Assembly: GCA_964512485.1 (NCBI GenBank)
Contig: CAZEHJ010000005.1
Coordinates: forward strand, 10,540-74,539
Origin: CAZEHJ01 sp964512485
Lineage (GTDB): Bacteria; Bacteroidota; Rhodothermia; Rhodothermales; UBA10348
Direction of reading: 5' to 3'
Length of the DNA stretch: 64,000 nucleotides
The translations under genes and the position numbers were made by a program. The notes beneath the pieces are model-generated. The model had not been told where the DNA came from and did no database searches. It was given only the letters and a program-made list of their open reading frames with translations. Shown piece after piece: positions 41,850 through 51,179 of the stretch (the first letter of the stretch is position 1; each line of letters begins with the position of its first letter).

Positions 41850-42809
41850 TTGAGCGATTCAAGATTCACATATGAATTGCCTGAAGAGGTGCTCGAAGGT
41901 CTTTCGATCGACGAGCAAAACGAAATGCGTGATGCCTGGAATACGGCTGTCTCGCCTTTCAACGCCCTTCAGGATAACCGGAAGGACATCGTGAGAACGA
42001 ATGTCATGTCCGGCATCTTGTCTGATAAAGACAAGCAATCCATTAACACGGACAGGGCGCCCATCCAGACGTCAAGGCCTGTTGCCAGGATTTACCAAAT
42101 GCGCATGCAGATGGTATCCGTTGCTGCGGCAATTGTAATAGCAGTTGGTTTTATTTTCTCCTCTCCTCCTGTTCAATACCGCGCTGACACCGGCACGTCC
42201 GAAGTCACGAACGTCTCACTTGCGGACGGATCTACTGTGACTCTCGCTCCCGGGTCCAGAATCTCAGTTATCGACGGTTTTTCCGAAGACCACCGACGAG
42301 TTAAGCTGCACGGAGAAGCGTTTTTCGACGTTTCAGAAGGTTCTACAGAGTTTGTGGTTGAAACGTTCGACTCTCAGACTACGGTTCTTGGTACACGCTT
42401 CGCTGTTAAAGCATGGCCCGGCAGTATGGAAGCCGCTACTCAGGTCCTCGTTAAGGACGGAAGAGTATCGGTGGCTCATAACGAAGAATCTGAGTTGCTT
42501 ACAGCAGGTGAGATGGTTCGTGTAGAGTCAAACTCGGTTTCCTCCCCTATAGCAGTCAATGCAGATCAGTCTCTGAGCTGGGTAGATGGTGGTTTCTTCT
42601 ATGATGGTGAGCTTATCGGGAATGTAATCGAGGATGTAGAACGTCGTTTCGATTTGAAAATCAAAGCTCCTTCATCAATCAGATTACGCCGTATCTCGAT
42701 TCAGAAAAAGGAAGCAACGGATGCTGGCGAATTTCTCGGTGATGTTTCGGCAACCATTGGCGTCCGCTACCGCGCGAATGCAAACGGGTTTGAGATGTAC
42801 CTCAATTGA
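41850..42809 (+). CDS. FecR-like anti-sigma factor
   Basis: The 319-residue inner-membrane protein has a cytoplasmic N-terminal region that binds the sigma factor, one transmembrane segment (about 88-105), and the periplasmic FecR domain 'SLADGSTVTLAPGSRISVIDGFSEDHRRVKLHGEAFFDV' (about 125-165), followed by 'VLGTRFAVKAWPG'. A C-terminal STN-like part occurs near 245-319. The start is a TTG at 41850. A strong terminator follows 23 bp after the stop. Confidence 0.9.
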   Translation: MSDSRFTYELPEEVLEGLSIDEQNEMRDAWNTAVSPFNALQDNRKDIVRTNVMSGILSDKDKQSINTDRAPIQTSRPVARIYQMRMQMVSVAAAIVIAVGFIFSSPPVQYRADTGTSEVTNVSLADGSTVTLAPGSRISVIDGFSEDHRRVKLHGEAFFDVSEGSTEFVVETFDSQTTVLGTRFAVKAWPGSMEAATQVLVKDGRVSVAHNEESELLTAGEMVRVESNSVSSPIAVNADQSLSWVDGGFFYDGELIGNVIEDVERRFDLKIKAPSSIRLRRISIQKKEATDAGEFLGDVSATIGVRYRANANGFEMYLN

Positions 42810-42831
42810 CGGGTTCCTGTCTTGTTGACTG

Positions 42832-42864
42832 ACCGGCTGCCTGTCTCAGGTTGCCGGTTTTTTT
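42832..42864 (+). terminator. Rho-independent terminator after the FecR-like gene
   Basis: A 12-bp imperfect stem starts ACCGGCTGCCTG and closes CAGGTTGCCGGT around a TCT loop (42832-42858), followed by a run of seven T (42858-42864). It separates the sigma/anti-sigma pair from the TonB receptor, so the receptor probably has its own promoter. Confidence 0.8.
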
Positions 42865-43032
42865 ATGGACTCCGCTCAGAGGCGAACAGGCAATTCCGTC
42901 TCCACCGGCGCCATTCGCGGTCATTGATCCCCAAGATGTCGTATATTGCGTGGATTGGATCGATTGCGTCACATCGTTTTAACATCTTTTGCGAGCACTC
43001 CTTTCGTACATCTGAGGAATCGCATTTATTCA

Positions 43033-45873
43033 ATGTCCGGAGCCGGATCAATATCCGCTGCCTCTGTCTTGAAGACCACCATTGCGGTGGTCCTTGTCTC
43101 CCTGTCCTCATTCGCTACTCCTGCAAATGCGCAGGATCGGTCCGCCGATGAGCTCTTTACAATGGCCTGGCGCGGTGTACCTCTTCTGGATGCCCTCCAA
43201 CAATTTCGGGAAGCGACAAGACTCGATATCGCCTGGGATCCGCTTCTGGTGGCTGGTAAGCGAGTATTTTGCATTGCGGAAGACGAACCGGCAGAAGAAA
43301 TACTGAAGTGTCTGCTGGTAGGCAGCGGGTTGGATTTCATCAGGCGCTCGAGCGGTTTGTACGTCCTTGAAATTGCATCTGAAGGTGAAGGTCAGCGGGG
43401 AAATCTCCGAGGCATTGTTTTGGACGGCACTTCGGAGCAACCCCTTTCCAGGGCGCACGTGATTATTGCGGGCGCTAATCGAAATGGTGTGGCGAATAAT
43501 GATGGCCTGTTTGTTTTTCCCCAGCTCCTCGCCGGCGAATATGTTATAAGAACCAGCCATCTCGGCTATCGAGAGCGGTTTACGACGATTACGATTGCTG
43601 CTGGATCGGATGAAAGCATCGAGATTATTCTCGAATCAGACGATCCCTACCCGATCACGCCGATTGTAGTCGACGGAATCGGCATGATTCGCTCATCCAG
43701 ATCGTTAGGAGCGCCTACAGCCTCCCAGGACGAGGTGACAAACAATCTCTCAGCCGGAACGTCTGGTCTGCTGCAGAGCCTTGATGCGATGCCAGGCGTG
43801 AGGGTGAACGATGCAACTGCGGATATTCACATTCAGGGCGGTGAAGCGGGTGAACACCAGTTCAGACTGGACGGGGCTCCTGTCTTCCTTCCATTGAATG
43901 TCGCTTCCTTCATTGGTCCCTTCAGTCCTTTCGCCCTCGGGAAAATCACCGTTAACAAAGCCGGCTTCGGTGCCGACCTGGGTTCACAAATTTCAGGTAT
44001 TGTCGCCGCCGAGCATGATCTGAGGGCACCATCTGTTATTCGCACGGGCAGGGCAAACAGCCAATTCACCTTTCAGGTTGATCCGCTGTCGACCAATGCG
44101 CGGCATTCCGGATTCTGGCTTCAGCCGTCCGGAAAGCGAATTACCACGCTCGGTGCGATCAGAGTAGGCACCTGGAGTCTTCTGGCGCCTCCTTCGCTGG
44201 CAAACTTGATGGACGACTGGAACGCCATTGATACGTTTCTACTGTCAGCATTTGCAGAAAACAATACGCCGTTTGCCAATCTCCCTCCCACGGGAGACCC
44301 AGCAATTCAATTCCTGGACGCACATGGGGCGGCGAAAATACAGTCAGGTTTGAGGACGATTACCGCGTCATCTTACTGGGGTCGTTCAAGTCTTGGCAAC
44401 AATCTGGCTGATGTTGATCTTCTCGGTGATATTGACGACTCAGCCGTTAGGAGTCAGTTCAAGGATCTGTATTCCTGGCAGAATGGAATGTCACAGGTCC
44501 GCATGACCAATGTCCGCTCAGCCAGAACCATCGCATCATATGGGGCTCGCGGAAGCTTTTATCGGTTGAGCCATGACTTCGATTCGCCGGGAGAATCGTC
44601 TGTGTCTACTACAGAGGATGACGGCAATCGTGTGTACGAATTCGGTCTTGACGCTGGGCTGAGTTATTTCCCCGCGAATGATCATGAGATCGAAACGGGC
44701 GCAGAATTGGAGTTAACGAAGAGCAGGTTTACGGTTGCGGGCACGCAACAGCTTCCTCTCTTGCACGATTCAAAGAGCTGGAGGCTCGCTTCATTCATTC
44801 AGGATCGCCTCACGCTCGGTGAGCACACGGCAGTTGAAGCAGGTGCTCGCTTTACGTGGCTGGCCTCCAAAAACACGCTGTATGCTGAACCGAGATTCTC
44901 CGCAAGATTTGACTGGACAGAAACGCCAGTCGGTGAGTTTTCACTCTATTTGGGAACGGGGCTCTACCGCCAATTTGTCTCCCAGTTTGACGTGAGCAGC
45001 AGAAGTCCAAGGACGTTCGTTTCATCGACTCGATTCTGGATGGGCAATGATCACAGCGTCACGCCTCCAAAAGCCGCACATTTTGCGGCCGAGATGTTGA
45101 TTGTGCCCTCCCCTGACTGGGCATTCAGCCTTGAGAGCTTTTACAAGCATCAGTACCACATTCTATCCATCGACTATTCGGCGTCCCGAGAGAGTCTGAG
45201 CCAGATGGATCAGAATGAGTTTCTACAGTCCACACGCGGGTATTCCTACGGATTCTCTGCTGGTGTGAAACGGTCTTTCGGACTGAGTAATCTTGATGTT
45301 CGTTTCGATCACACCATTTCTCGCAGGCGTATCCAGGATCTCTTCAAGAGCGATTTGTTGAATGTACCATGGAGCGAACCGTACAGGTTGGAAGTATCGG
45401 CCGACGTCGTGCCATTCGAACGAACGGTACTTCTTGCGAGATGGCGCAGTTCGTGGAATCGAAGCTGGGGATATCGCAAAGCGTATTACGATTTCCTCAG
45501 CGCGAACCTGAATGATGTTGAAGCGCTTCTCCAAGAAATGCGCGCGAACGGCGTTTCAAGTGATGCAATCCGTCGCGTGGAGAGGCAGATATCCAATTAT
45601 GATCTCACAGATCCTGAATCACACATTCTCGATCCGATTCATCAGCTTGATCTGAGTGGCGCGTATTCAATGAGGATGGGCAAGTATTCTGTTCAGCTTC
45701 GTCTCGACGTAATCAACGTCCTCAATAGATCCAATACGGCTGAGTGGAGATTTGAATTGGACGAGGACTCTTTCTTCGGCAGCGACTCACAGCCATCGAC
45801 CGGTCTTCTCGAGCGCTCCAACCGCCAGCTACTTCCCAGAGTCGTCTCCTTCGCCGCTCGCCTGACCTGGTAG
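43033..45873 (+). CDS. TonB-dependent receptor with N-terminal STN and regulatory-like domains
   Basis: From the ATG at 43033 this is a 946-residue outer-membrane protein. The signal peptide (1-33) ends 'TPANA-Q'. An STN (secretin/TonB N-terminal) signalling domain (about 40-105, 'PLLDALQQFREATRLDIAWD') is followed by a carboxypeptidase-regulatory-like beta-sandwich (about 115-195, 'LRGIVLDGTSEQPLSRAHVII'), the plug ('GLLQSLDAMPGVRVNDATADIHIQGGEAGEHQF', about 230-270) and the beta-barrel to an aromatic end 'FAARLTW'. The STN domain fits signal transfer to the FecR-like protein, as in FecA. The ligand is unknown. Its last 45 bases overlap the convergent lspA. Confidence 0.9.
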   Translation: MSGAGSISAASVLKTTIAVVLVSLSSFATPANAQDRSADELFTMAWRGVPLLDALQQFREATRLDIAWDPLLVAGKRVFCIAEDEPAEEILKCLLVGSGLDFIRRSSGLYVLEIASEGEGQRGNLRGIVLDGTSEQPLSRAHVIIAGANRNGVANNDGLFVFPQLLAGEYVIRTSHLGYRERFTTITIAAGSDESIEIILESDDPYPITPIVVDGIGMIRSSRSLGAPTASQDEVTNNLSAGTSGLLQSLDAMPGVRVNDATADIHIQGGEAGEHQFRLDGAPVFLPLNVASFIGPFSPFALGKITVNKAGFGADLGSQISGIVAAEHDLRAPSVIRTGRANSQFTFQVDPLSTNARHSGFWLQPSGKRITTLGAIRVGTWSLLAPPSLANLMDDWNAIDTFLLSAFAENNTPFANLPPTGDPAIQFLDAHGAAKIQSGLRTITASSYWGRSSLGNNLADVDLLGDIDDSAVRSQFKDLYSWQNGMSQVRMTNVRSARTIASYGARGSFYRLSHDFDSPGESSVSTTEDDGNRVYEFGLDAGLSYFPANDHEIETGAELELTKSRFTVAGTQQLPLLHDSKSWRLASFIQDRLTLGEHTAVEAGARFTWLASKNTLYAEPRFSARFDWTETPVGEFSLYLGTGLYRQFVSQFDVSSRSPRTFVSSTRFWMGNDHSVTPPKAAHFAAEMLIVPSPDWAFSLESFYKHQYHILSIDYSASRESLSQMDQNEFLQSTRGYSYGFSAGVKRSFGLSNLDVRFDHTISRRRIQDLFKSDLLNVPWSEPYRLEVSADVVPFERTVLLARWRSSWNRSWGYRKAYYDFLSANLNDVEALLQEMRANGVSSDAIRRVERQISNYDLTDPESHILDPIHQLDLSGAYSMRMGKYSVQLRLDVINVLNRSNTAEWRFELDEDSFFGSDSQPSTGLLERSNRQLLPRVVSFAARLTW

Positions 45874-46515
45874 AGGTGCCTCTGGCGTTACTGCGGGCTC
45901 TAAGGCTACTTCAGCGTTTGTATCGCCGTTTTCACCGTCACCTGCCGAATTCATCTCTGGTACAACCTGCTTGTGGAAGTGTCTCTGGAAAAATATGATT
46001 CCCGCGACTCCCACGACGATCGCCATGTCTGCAACATTCCAGATTGGAAACAGAGCGAGGTATTTGCCACCGATTATCGGAACAACATCAGACACATAAC
46101 CGCGCCAGATATTGATATGGATGAAATCCACGACTTTGCCCAGAAAAAGCGGTTCATCGTACAGGATCATTCCGTAGAAAACGCGATCGATGATATTGCC
46201 CAGCGCGCCTCCGAGTACCAGGCTGAGGCTCACGCGGTACGGCTTGTAGACTCCGCCAACTTTAAACAGGTACAGAATGATGAGCACCGTTGCCATCAGG
46301 GAGAAAATGGTGATCAGAGCAGGTGGACCAAACGTTATACCGAAGGCCATTCCGGGATTCTCAGTGAACGTCAGCTTCAACCATCTACCAAGGATGTCAA
46401 TAGACTGTCCCTTCGTCATCGTGTTGAGCACGATGATCTTTGTTATCTGATCCAGAATGATAACGGACACTACCGTTGTCATTGCGCGGGTTATCCAGGG
46501 CCGAATTGATTCCAT
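45829..46515 (-). CDS. lspA: Lipoprotein signal peptidase (SPase II)
   Basis: LspA cleaves the signal peptide of prolipoproteins. The 228-residue inner-membrane protein has four membrane segments and the catalytic aspartates in 'LVLGGALGNIIDRVFYG' and 'PIWNVADMAIVVG' (about 155-168), with 'VVDFIHINIWRGY' between. The C-terminal about 45 residues are an unusual acidic tail, encoded opposite the end of the TonB receptor gene (45-bp overlap). It lies 65 bp after the traR/dksA-type gene on the same strand. Confidence 0.93.
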   Translation of the reverse strand: MESIRPWITRAMTTVVSVIILDQITKIIVLNTMTKGQSIDILGRWLKLTFTENPGMAFGITFGPPALITIFSLMATVLIILYLFKVGGVYKPYRVSLSLVLGGALGNIIDRVFYGMILYDEPLFLGKVVDFIHINIWRGYVSDVVPIIGGKYLALFPIWNVADMAIVVGVAGIIFFQRHFHKQVVPEMNSAGDGENGDTNAEVALEPAVTPEAPLPGQASGEGDDSGK

Positions 46516-46580
46516 AGGTGAGAAAACCGGTCCCGTCCGAGGTTCAGGATTCTGAGCGGGTGCCTTGAGGGTTGAAATAT

Positions 46581-47003
46581 CTATTTCCCTTTTTGCGCTA
46601 ACTTGGCTTCGATCGAGATTTCCGTGTGCGGAACCGCCTCGAGTCTTTCCATTGAGATGGGTTTGCCGCTCACCTTGCAGATTCCGTATGTGCCATTTTC
46701 GATCCGGTCGAGTGCACGATCGAGGTAGCCCATGTATTTCTGTTCGCGGGCAATCATGAGATACAACTTCTCGCGTTCCATGGCATCAGTTCCGGCATCC
46801 GCCATGTGGAAACTGTACGCGGTATCGTTTTCGGCCTGCTCACGAGCATCCTCCAACTGGGCTCTCATTCTGCTCACATCTTTCACGGCAGACTTGTGTT
46901 TCTCCTCGATTAGGCCGCGAAAATGCGATAATTGCTTCGCATTGAACGGAGTCACCTTCGTGACTTGTGCAGCTTCTTCTTTGTTTGTGTCTTCCGTTGC
47001 CAT
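46581..47003 (-). CDS. TraR/DksA family protein
   Basis: From the ATG at 47003 it has 140 residues: a coiled coil (about 30-90, 'SRMRAQLEDAREQAENDT') and a zinc-finger-like tail 'GTYGICKVSGKPISMERLEAVPHTEIS' with a single Cys at the CxxC position, as in the Bacteroidota TraR/DksA group. Such proteins bind the secondary channel of RNA polymerase and modulate the stringent response. A GTG at 47012 is an alternative start. It sits between ileS and lspA. Confidence 0.85.
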   Translation of the reverse strand: MATEDTNKEEAAQVTKVTPFNAKQLSHFRGLIEEKHKSAVKDVSRMRAQLEDAREQAENDTAYSFHMADAGTDAMEREKLYLMIAREQKYMGYLDRALDRIENGTYGICKVSGKPISMERLEAVPHTEISIEAKLAQKGK

Positions 47004-47041
47004 GTTTATCACTTAATATTACTTCACTAAAAGAGTCTGCA

Positions 47042-50000
47042 TCACGATCTGTCCAGACTGACACCGATTGTCAATTGTTCAGCGTTGATATCGAATTCAG
47101 AGACCAAATCTCCTGTCGGTTTTTCGGCCTTTTCCAACTCCAGACTGAGGGTCTCGTTCCGAATCCAGCCGCCATGTAAATTTATGGCATCCAGTACTGG
47201 TATGGAGCCCGCAATACGTACTCGGATGCGATCAGTTACCTCAAATCCAGCTTCCTTTCTCATATTCTGGATACGATTCACGATTTCACGTGCAAATCCT
47301 TCTGCCCGAAGCTCGTCTGAGATTTCGGTATCGAGCGCGACTGTCGTTGCTCCCTCCTGCCCAACGAGCCACCCGTGAATTCCTTCACTTACGATTTCGA
47401 GATCGTCTCCCGTCAGTTCCACTGTTGAATCTCCGAGATTCAATGTCAGTGTTCCCTCTGATAGGAAGATGTCAATTTCATCTGGAGTCAACTCTTTAAT
47501 CGCCATACTCGCAGCTTTCATTTGCTTTCCGAGGCGTCTTCCGAGAGCCTTGAAGTTTGGCCGGGCCTGTCTGCTCACCACGTCGGACGAGCCATGGACA
47601 TATTCGATGGCCTTGATGTTGGTCTCTTCCTTGATGATGGAGGAAACTGACTCAACAACATTTTCTTCTACCCCCGGACCGGTTACAACCATTATTTTGG
47701 GCAGCGGCTGGCGGACATTGATCGACGAGGTGTTTCGCAGTCCCAGTACGATGGAAGAAATTGTTCGCGCCAGATACATCTTGTGCTCAAGGGCCTCATC
47801 GAAACTCGCTCGAAGTTCTTCTTCCGTCGGGAAGGTCGTCAGATGAACTGATTCCGAATCGTAAAGGCCTACAGGCTCGTTAATGCTCCTGAACAACCAA
47901 TCAGCGTAGAAAGGAGCGATAGGTGCCATCAGGCGTGCTACGGTAAGAAGACACTCTGTTACGGTTTGATAGGCTGATTTTTTGCTGGATTCGCCCTGTC
48001 CGGAGTCCTTCGCGCTCCAGAACCGACGACGATTCCGGCGGATGTACCAGTTGGATAGTTCATCTACGAACTGTTCCACAGCTCTGGCGGCTTTTGTCGG
48101 ATTGTATTCGTCGAGCGAAGCATGCACGGATTCACTTGTGGAATAGAGCCTGGACAGGATCCAGCGATCCATTTCCGTTCGATCTGCGAGTGGCATGGTC
48201 TCGCCATACTCGAATCCATCGACGTTGGCATACGTGGCAAAAAAGGAGTAGACGTTGTTCAACGTGTTGAAAAACTTGCGCTGGGTTTCAACAATTCCGC
48301 GCTCGGAGAACTTCAGGTTTTCCCAGGGCGGCGTATTACTCATCATATACCAGCGGATGACATCAACACCGAACTTGTCGATGAGCGCAAACGGATCAAC
48401 CGCATTGCCTTTACTCTTCGACATCTTTTCTCCCTTCTCGTCAAGGACGAGACCATTTACCACAACATTGCGATATGCCACATCATCCATCACGAGAGCC
48501 GCGATGGCATGAAGTGTGTAAAACCAGCCCCGAGTCTGATCCACACCCTCTGCTATGAAGTCGCCCGGGAAATTGCGCTCGAAAATATCTTTGTTCTCGA
48601 ACGGATAATGCCATTGCGCGAAGGGCATCGCACCCGAATCAAACCAGACATCAATCAGGTCTTCCACGCGTCGCATGGTTCCGCCATCAGGTGACGGCCA
48701 TGTGAGGGAATCGACGAACGGTCTATGTAGATCGATGTCTTCATCGTTTTCCGGCAATTGATCTCCGCACTTGGCACGAAGCTCGGCGATAGAGCCGATG
48801 ATCTCGAGATATTCTGAATCTTCGACATCCGATTTCCAGATCGGGAGTGGCGTGCCCCAGTACCTGCGGCGACTCAGGGCCCAGTCTACATTGTTCTTCA
48901 ACCAGTCTCCAAACCGGCCAGTACCTATTCCTTTTGGCTGCCAGTTGATCTGGTCATTCAGTTCCATGAGACGATCCTTGATCTTCGTCGTCTGAATGAA
49001 CCAACTCTCGACCGGGTAACTCATGAGTGGCGTGCCTTTGCGCCAGTCGTGCGGGTAATTATGTAGATACGTCTCGTGGCGATACATCAGGCCGCGTTCC
49101 CTCAGGTCACGGGAGACGACTTTGTCGGCGTCTTTGAACCACATTCCGGCGACAATGCCAAATTCTGGTTTGAAATGACCGTCTGGCAGAACGGCGTTTA
49201 GCATCGGGAGACCAACCTTTTTGGCCGTCTCATGATCCTCTGCTCCAAATGCCGGCGCAGTATGAACAAGTCCTGTTCCGTCCTCTGTCGACACGTAGTC
49301 CGCGGACACAATTACCCAGGCATTCTCGGTGCCTTCTTCACCTTCGAAATACGGAAAGAGCGGCTCGTAGCGTTTCCCGAGCAAATCCGATCCTTTGAAC
49401 GCGTCTACGATTTCATAGTCTTCCTTGATGACACTCAGGCGAGCTTTCGCCAGAATCATCTGGTGCTCTCCAATGTCCTCCGTAGTCAGCTTTATTTTGA
49501 CATAGTCGATTTTTTCGCCAACGGCCACAGCGACATTTGAGATTGTTGTCCAGGGGGTTGTCGTCCACGCCAGGTAATAGACATTTGGATCGTCGGTGGA
49601 CCGAAAGCGAGTGTAAATGCTCGGATCCTGGACTTCTTTATAGCCGAGACTCACTTCGTGTGACGAAAGCACCGTACCCGAACCGGGACTATACCACTGG
49701 ATCTTGAATCCTTCGTAGAGAAAGCCTTTTCGATACATCTCGCTGAGAAGCCACCAGACGCTTTCAATGTAGCTCGATTGGAACGTGATGTACGGATCGC
49801 TCAGATCCACCCAGTAGCCCATGCGGGTCGTCAGGTCGTCCCACAGGCCTTTGTAGCGAAGGACGCTTTCACGGCATTCAGCATTGTACTTGTCGATCCC
49901 AAATTCTTCTACCTGATGCCGTCCTTCCAGTCCGAGTGCCTTCTCTACCTCGATTTCGACGGGGAGACCATGCGTATCCCACCCCGCCTTGCGTTCAACC

Positions 50001-50233
50001 TGAAATCCCTGCATGGTTTTAAACCGGCAGAAAATATCCTTGATTGTACGAGCCATCACATGGTGAATTCCCGGTTTCCCGTTGGCGGTCGGCGGTCCCT
50101 CAAAAAACGTAAACGACTCCCCTTCAGCATGCTGTTCGATACTCTTCTGGAAAATGTCGTTGTCCTTCCAGAATGAAAGAACTTCCGTCTCCAGCTGATC
50201 TGCTGATTGTGATTTGAATTCCGTAAACGCCAT
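47042..50233 (-). CDS. ileS: Isoleucyl-tRNA synthetase, type-2-like with a GxHH signature
   Basis: The 1063-residue class I synthetase charges tRNA-Ile and edits valine. The catalytic signature at residues 55-58 reads G-I-H-H instead of H-x-G-H ('PTANGKPGIHHVMARTIKD'), a swap of His and Gly known from type-2 IleRS. The KMSKS loop is intact in 'EKGEKMSKSKGNAVDP'. CP1 editing and C-terminal tRNA-binding regions are full length. The swapped motif is associated with strong resistance to mupirocin; that link is knowledge from the family, not shown here. It starts 115 bp from pnp. Confidence 0.95.
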   Translation of the reverse strand: MAFTEFKSQSADQLETEVLSFWKDNDIFQKSIEQHAEGESFTFFEGPPTANGKPGIHHVMARTIKDIFCRFKTMQGFQVERKAGWDTHGLPVEIEVEKALGLEGRHQVEEFGIDKYNAECRESVLRYKGLWDDLTTRMGYWVDLSDPYITFQSSYIESVWWLLSEMYRKGFLYEGFKIQWYSPGSGTVLSSHEVSLGYKEVQDPSIYTRFRSTDDPNVYYLAWTTTPWTTISNVAVAVGEKIDYVKIKLTTEDIGEHQMILAKARLSVIKEDYEIVDAFKGSDLLGKRYEPLFPYFEGEEGTENAWVIVSADYVSTEDGTGLVHTAPAFGAEDHETAKKVGLPMLNAVLPDGHFKPEFGIVAGMWFKDADKVVSRDLRERGLMYRHETYLHNYPHDWRKGTPLMSYPVESWFIQTTKIKDRLMELNDQINWQPKGIGTGRFGDWLKNNVDWALSRRRYWGTPLPIWKSDVEDSEYLEIIGSIAELRAKCGDQLPENDEDIDLHRPFVDSLTWPSPDGGTMRRVEDLIDVWFDSGAMPFAQWHYPFENKDIFERNFPGDFIAEGVDQTRGWFYTLHAIAALVMDDVAYRNVVVNGLVLDEKGEKMSKSKGNAVDPFALIDKFGVDVIRWYMMSNTPPWENLKFSERGIVETQRKFFNTLNNVYSFFATYANVDGFEYGETMPLADRTEMDRWILSRLYSTSESVHASLDEYNPTKAARAVEQFVDELSNWYIRRNRRRFWSAKDSGQGESSKKSAYQTVTECLLTVARLMAPIAPFYADWLFRSINEPVGLYDSESVHLTTFPTEEELRASFDEALEHKMYLARTISSIVLGLRNTSSINVRQPLPKIMVVTGPGVEENVVESVSSIIKEETNIKAIEYVHGSSDVVSRQARPNFKALGRRLGKQMKAASMAIKELTPDEIDIFLSEGTLTLNLGDSTVELTGDDLEIVSEGIHGWLVGQEGATTVALDTEISDELRAEGFAREIVNRIQNMRKEAGFEVTDRIRVRIAGSIPVLDAINLHGGWIRNETLSLELEKAEKPTGDLVSEFDINAEQLTIGVSLDRS

Positions 50234-50348
50234 GTGCGAAAAAGGTCTTGGGCTTCTGAAATCGAAGGTTCAAAGATAGAGAATATCCCGCTACGACCAG
50301 ACCCGAACCGAGCCAATGGTCACGAAATCAACGGAATTACATGTTTCC

Positions 50349-51176
50349 TCAAATATGAGGGATTATTGAGCTGAGAAGCGATGTCAAAGCTGGACTTGCC
50401 TTCGCCGCCGCGGCAATAACTTCTTGGAGTGAAATGGGCTGAAGCGTGTCCGGGAAGCATTCGTCCGTCACAATTGAAAACGCCAGAACACGCATCCCCA
50501 TGTGATTGGCCACAAGAACCTCTGGAACAGTGCTCATTCCCACAACGTCAGCACCCATGCGTCCCAGCATCTGGTATTCTGCCCGGGTCTCGAGATTTGG
50601 TCCGACAACCGCCAGGTAGACGCCCTCATGCAGAGTAATACCAAGCTCAGCGGCTTTTTCCCGTGCCAGGACCCTGAGTTCTGTGATATATGGGTCGCTC
50701 ATGTCCGGGAATCGGGGGCCCCAATCTGCATGATTTTCACCTTCCAGCGGATTGTGCCCCATCAGATTGATATGATCCTCAATCAGCATGATATCACCCG
50801 ACCGATAGGCGGTATTTATTCCACCGCTCGCATTTGAAACAACCAGGTTCTTAATGTCCAGAGCGCCGAAGACACGTATCGGAAATGTGACCTCACGAGC
50901 GGAATATCCTTCATAGATGTGCATCCGTCCCCGAAGAACAAGCACATGGCGCGAACCCACCTTTCCATAAACAAGAGAGCCCGAATGGGACTCGACGGTG
51001 GAGTGAGGAAAATGAGGAATGTCCTCATAATCGATTGATTGCACGACCTCGATGGAATCCATCAGTGGATCCAATCCGGTACCCAGGATTATGCCAAGAT
51101 CTACGTTTTCCGCAAATCGATCTCTGATGAAGGAGGAGGCTTCATCTACTTGTGATACGTATTGGGACAGTTCCAT
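50349..51176 (-). CDS. pnp: Purine-nucleoside phosphorylase
   Basis: The 275-residue trimeric-type enzyme splits inosine and guanosine with phosphate. The N-terminal 'LGIILGTGLDPLMDSI' (about 28-43) is the phosphate loop, 'FPIRVFGALDIKNLVVSNASGGINTAYRSGDIMLIEDHINL' (about 97-137) carries the active-site segment, and 'EGVYLAVVGPNLETRAEYQMLGRMGADVVGMSTVPEV' (178-214) is the nucleoside-binding part with the Glu. The family is PNP type I. It lies between divIVA (3 bp away) and ileS, and may be cotranscribed with divIVA upstream. Confidence 0.93.
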   Translation of the reverse strand: MELSQYVSQVDEASSFIRDRFAENVDLGIILGTGLDPLMDSIEVVQSIDYEDIPHFPHSTVESHSGSLVYGKVGSRHVLVLRGRMHIYEGYSAREVTFPIRVFGALDIKNLVVSNASGGINTAYRSGDIMLIEDHINLMGHNPLEGENHADWGPRFPDMSDPYITELRVLAREKAAELGITLHEGVYLAVVGPNLETRAEYQMLGRMGADVVGMSTVPEVLVANHMGMRVLAFSIVTDECFPDTLQPISLQEVIAAAAKASPALTSLLSSIIPHI

Positions 51177-51179
51177 GTG

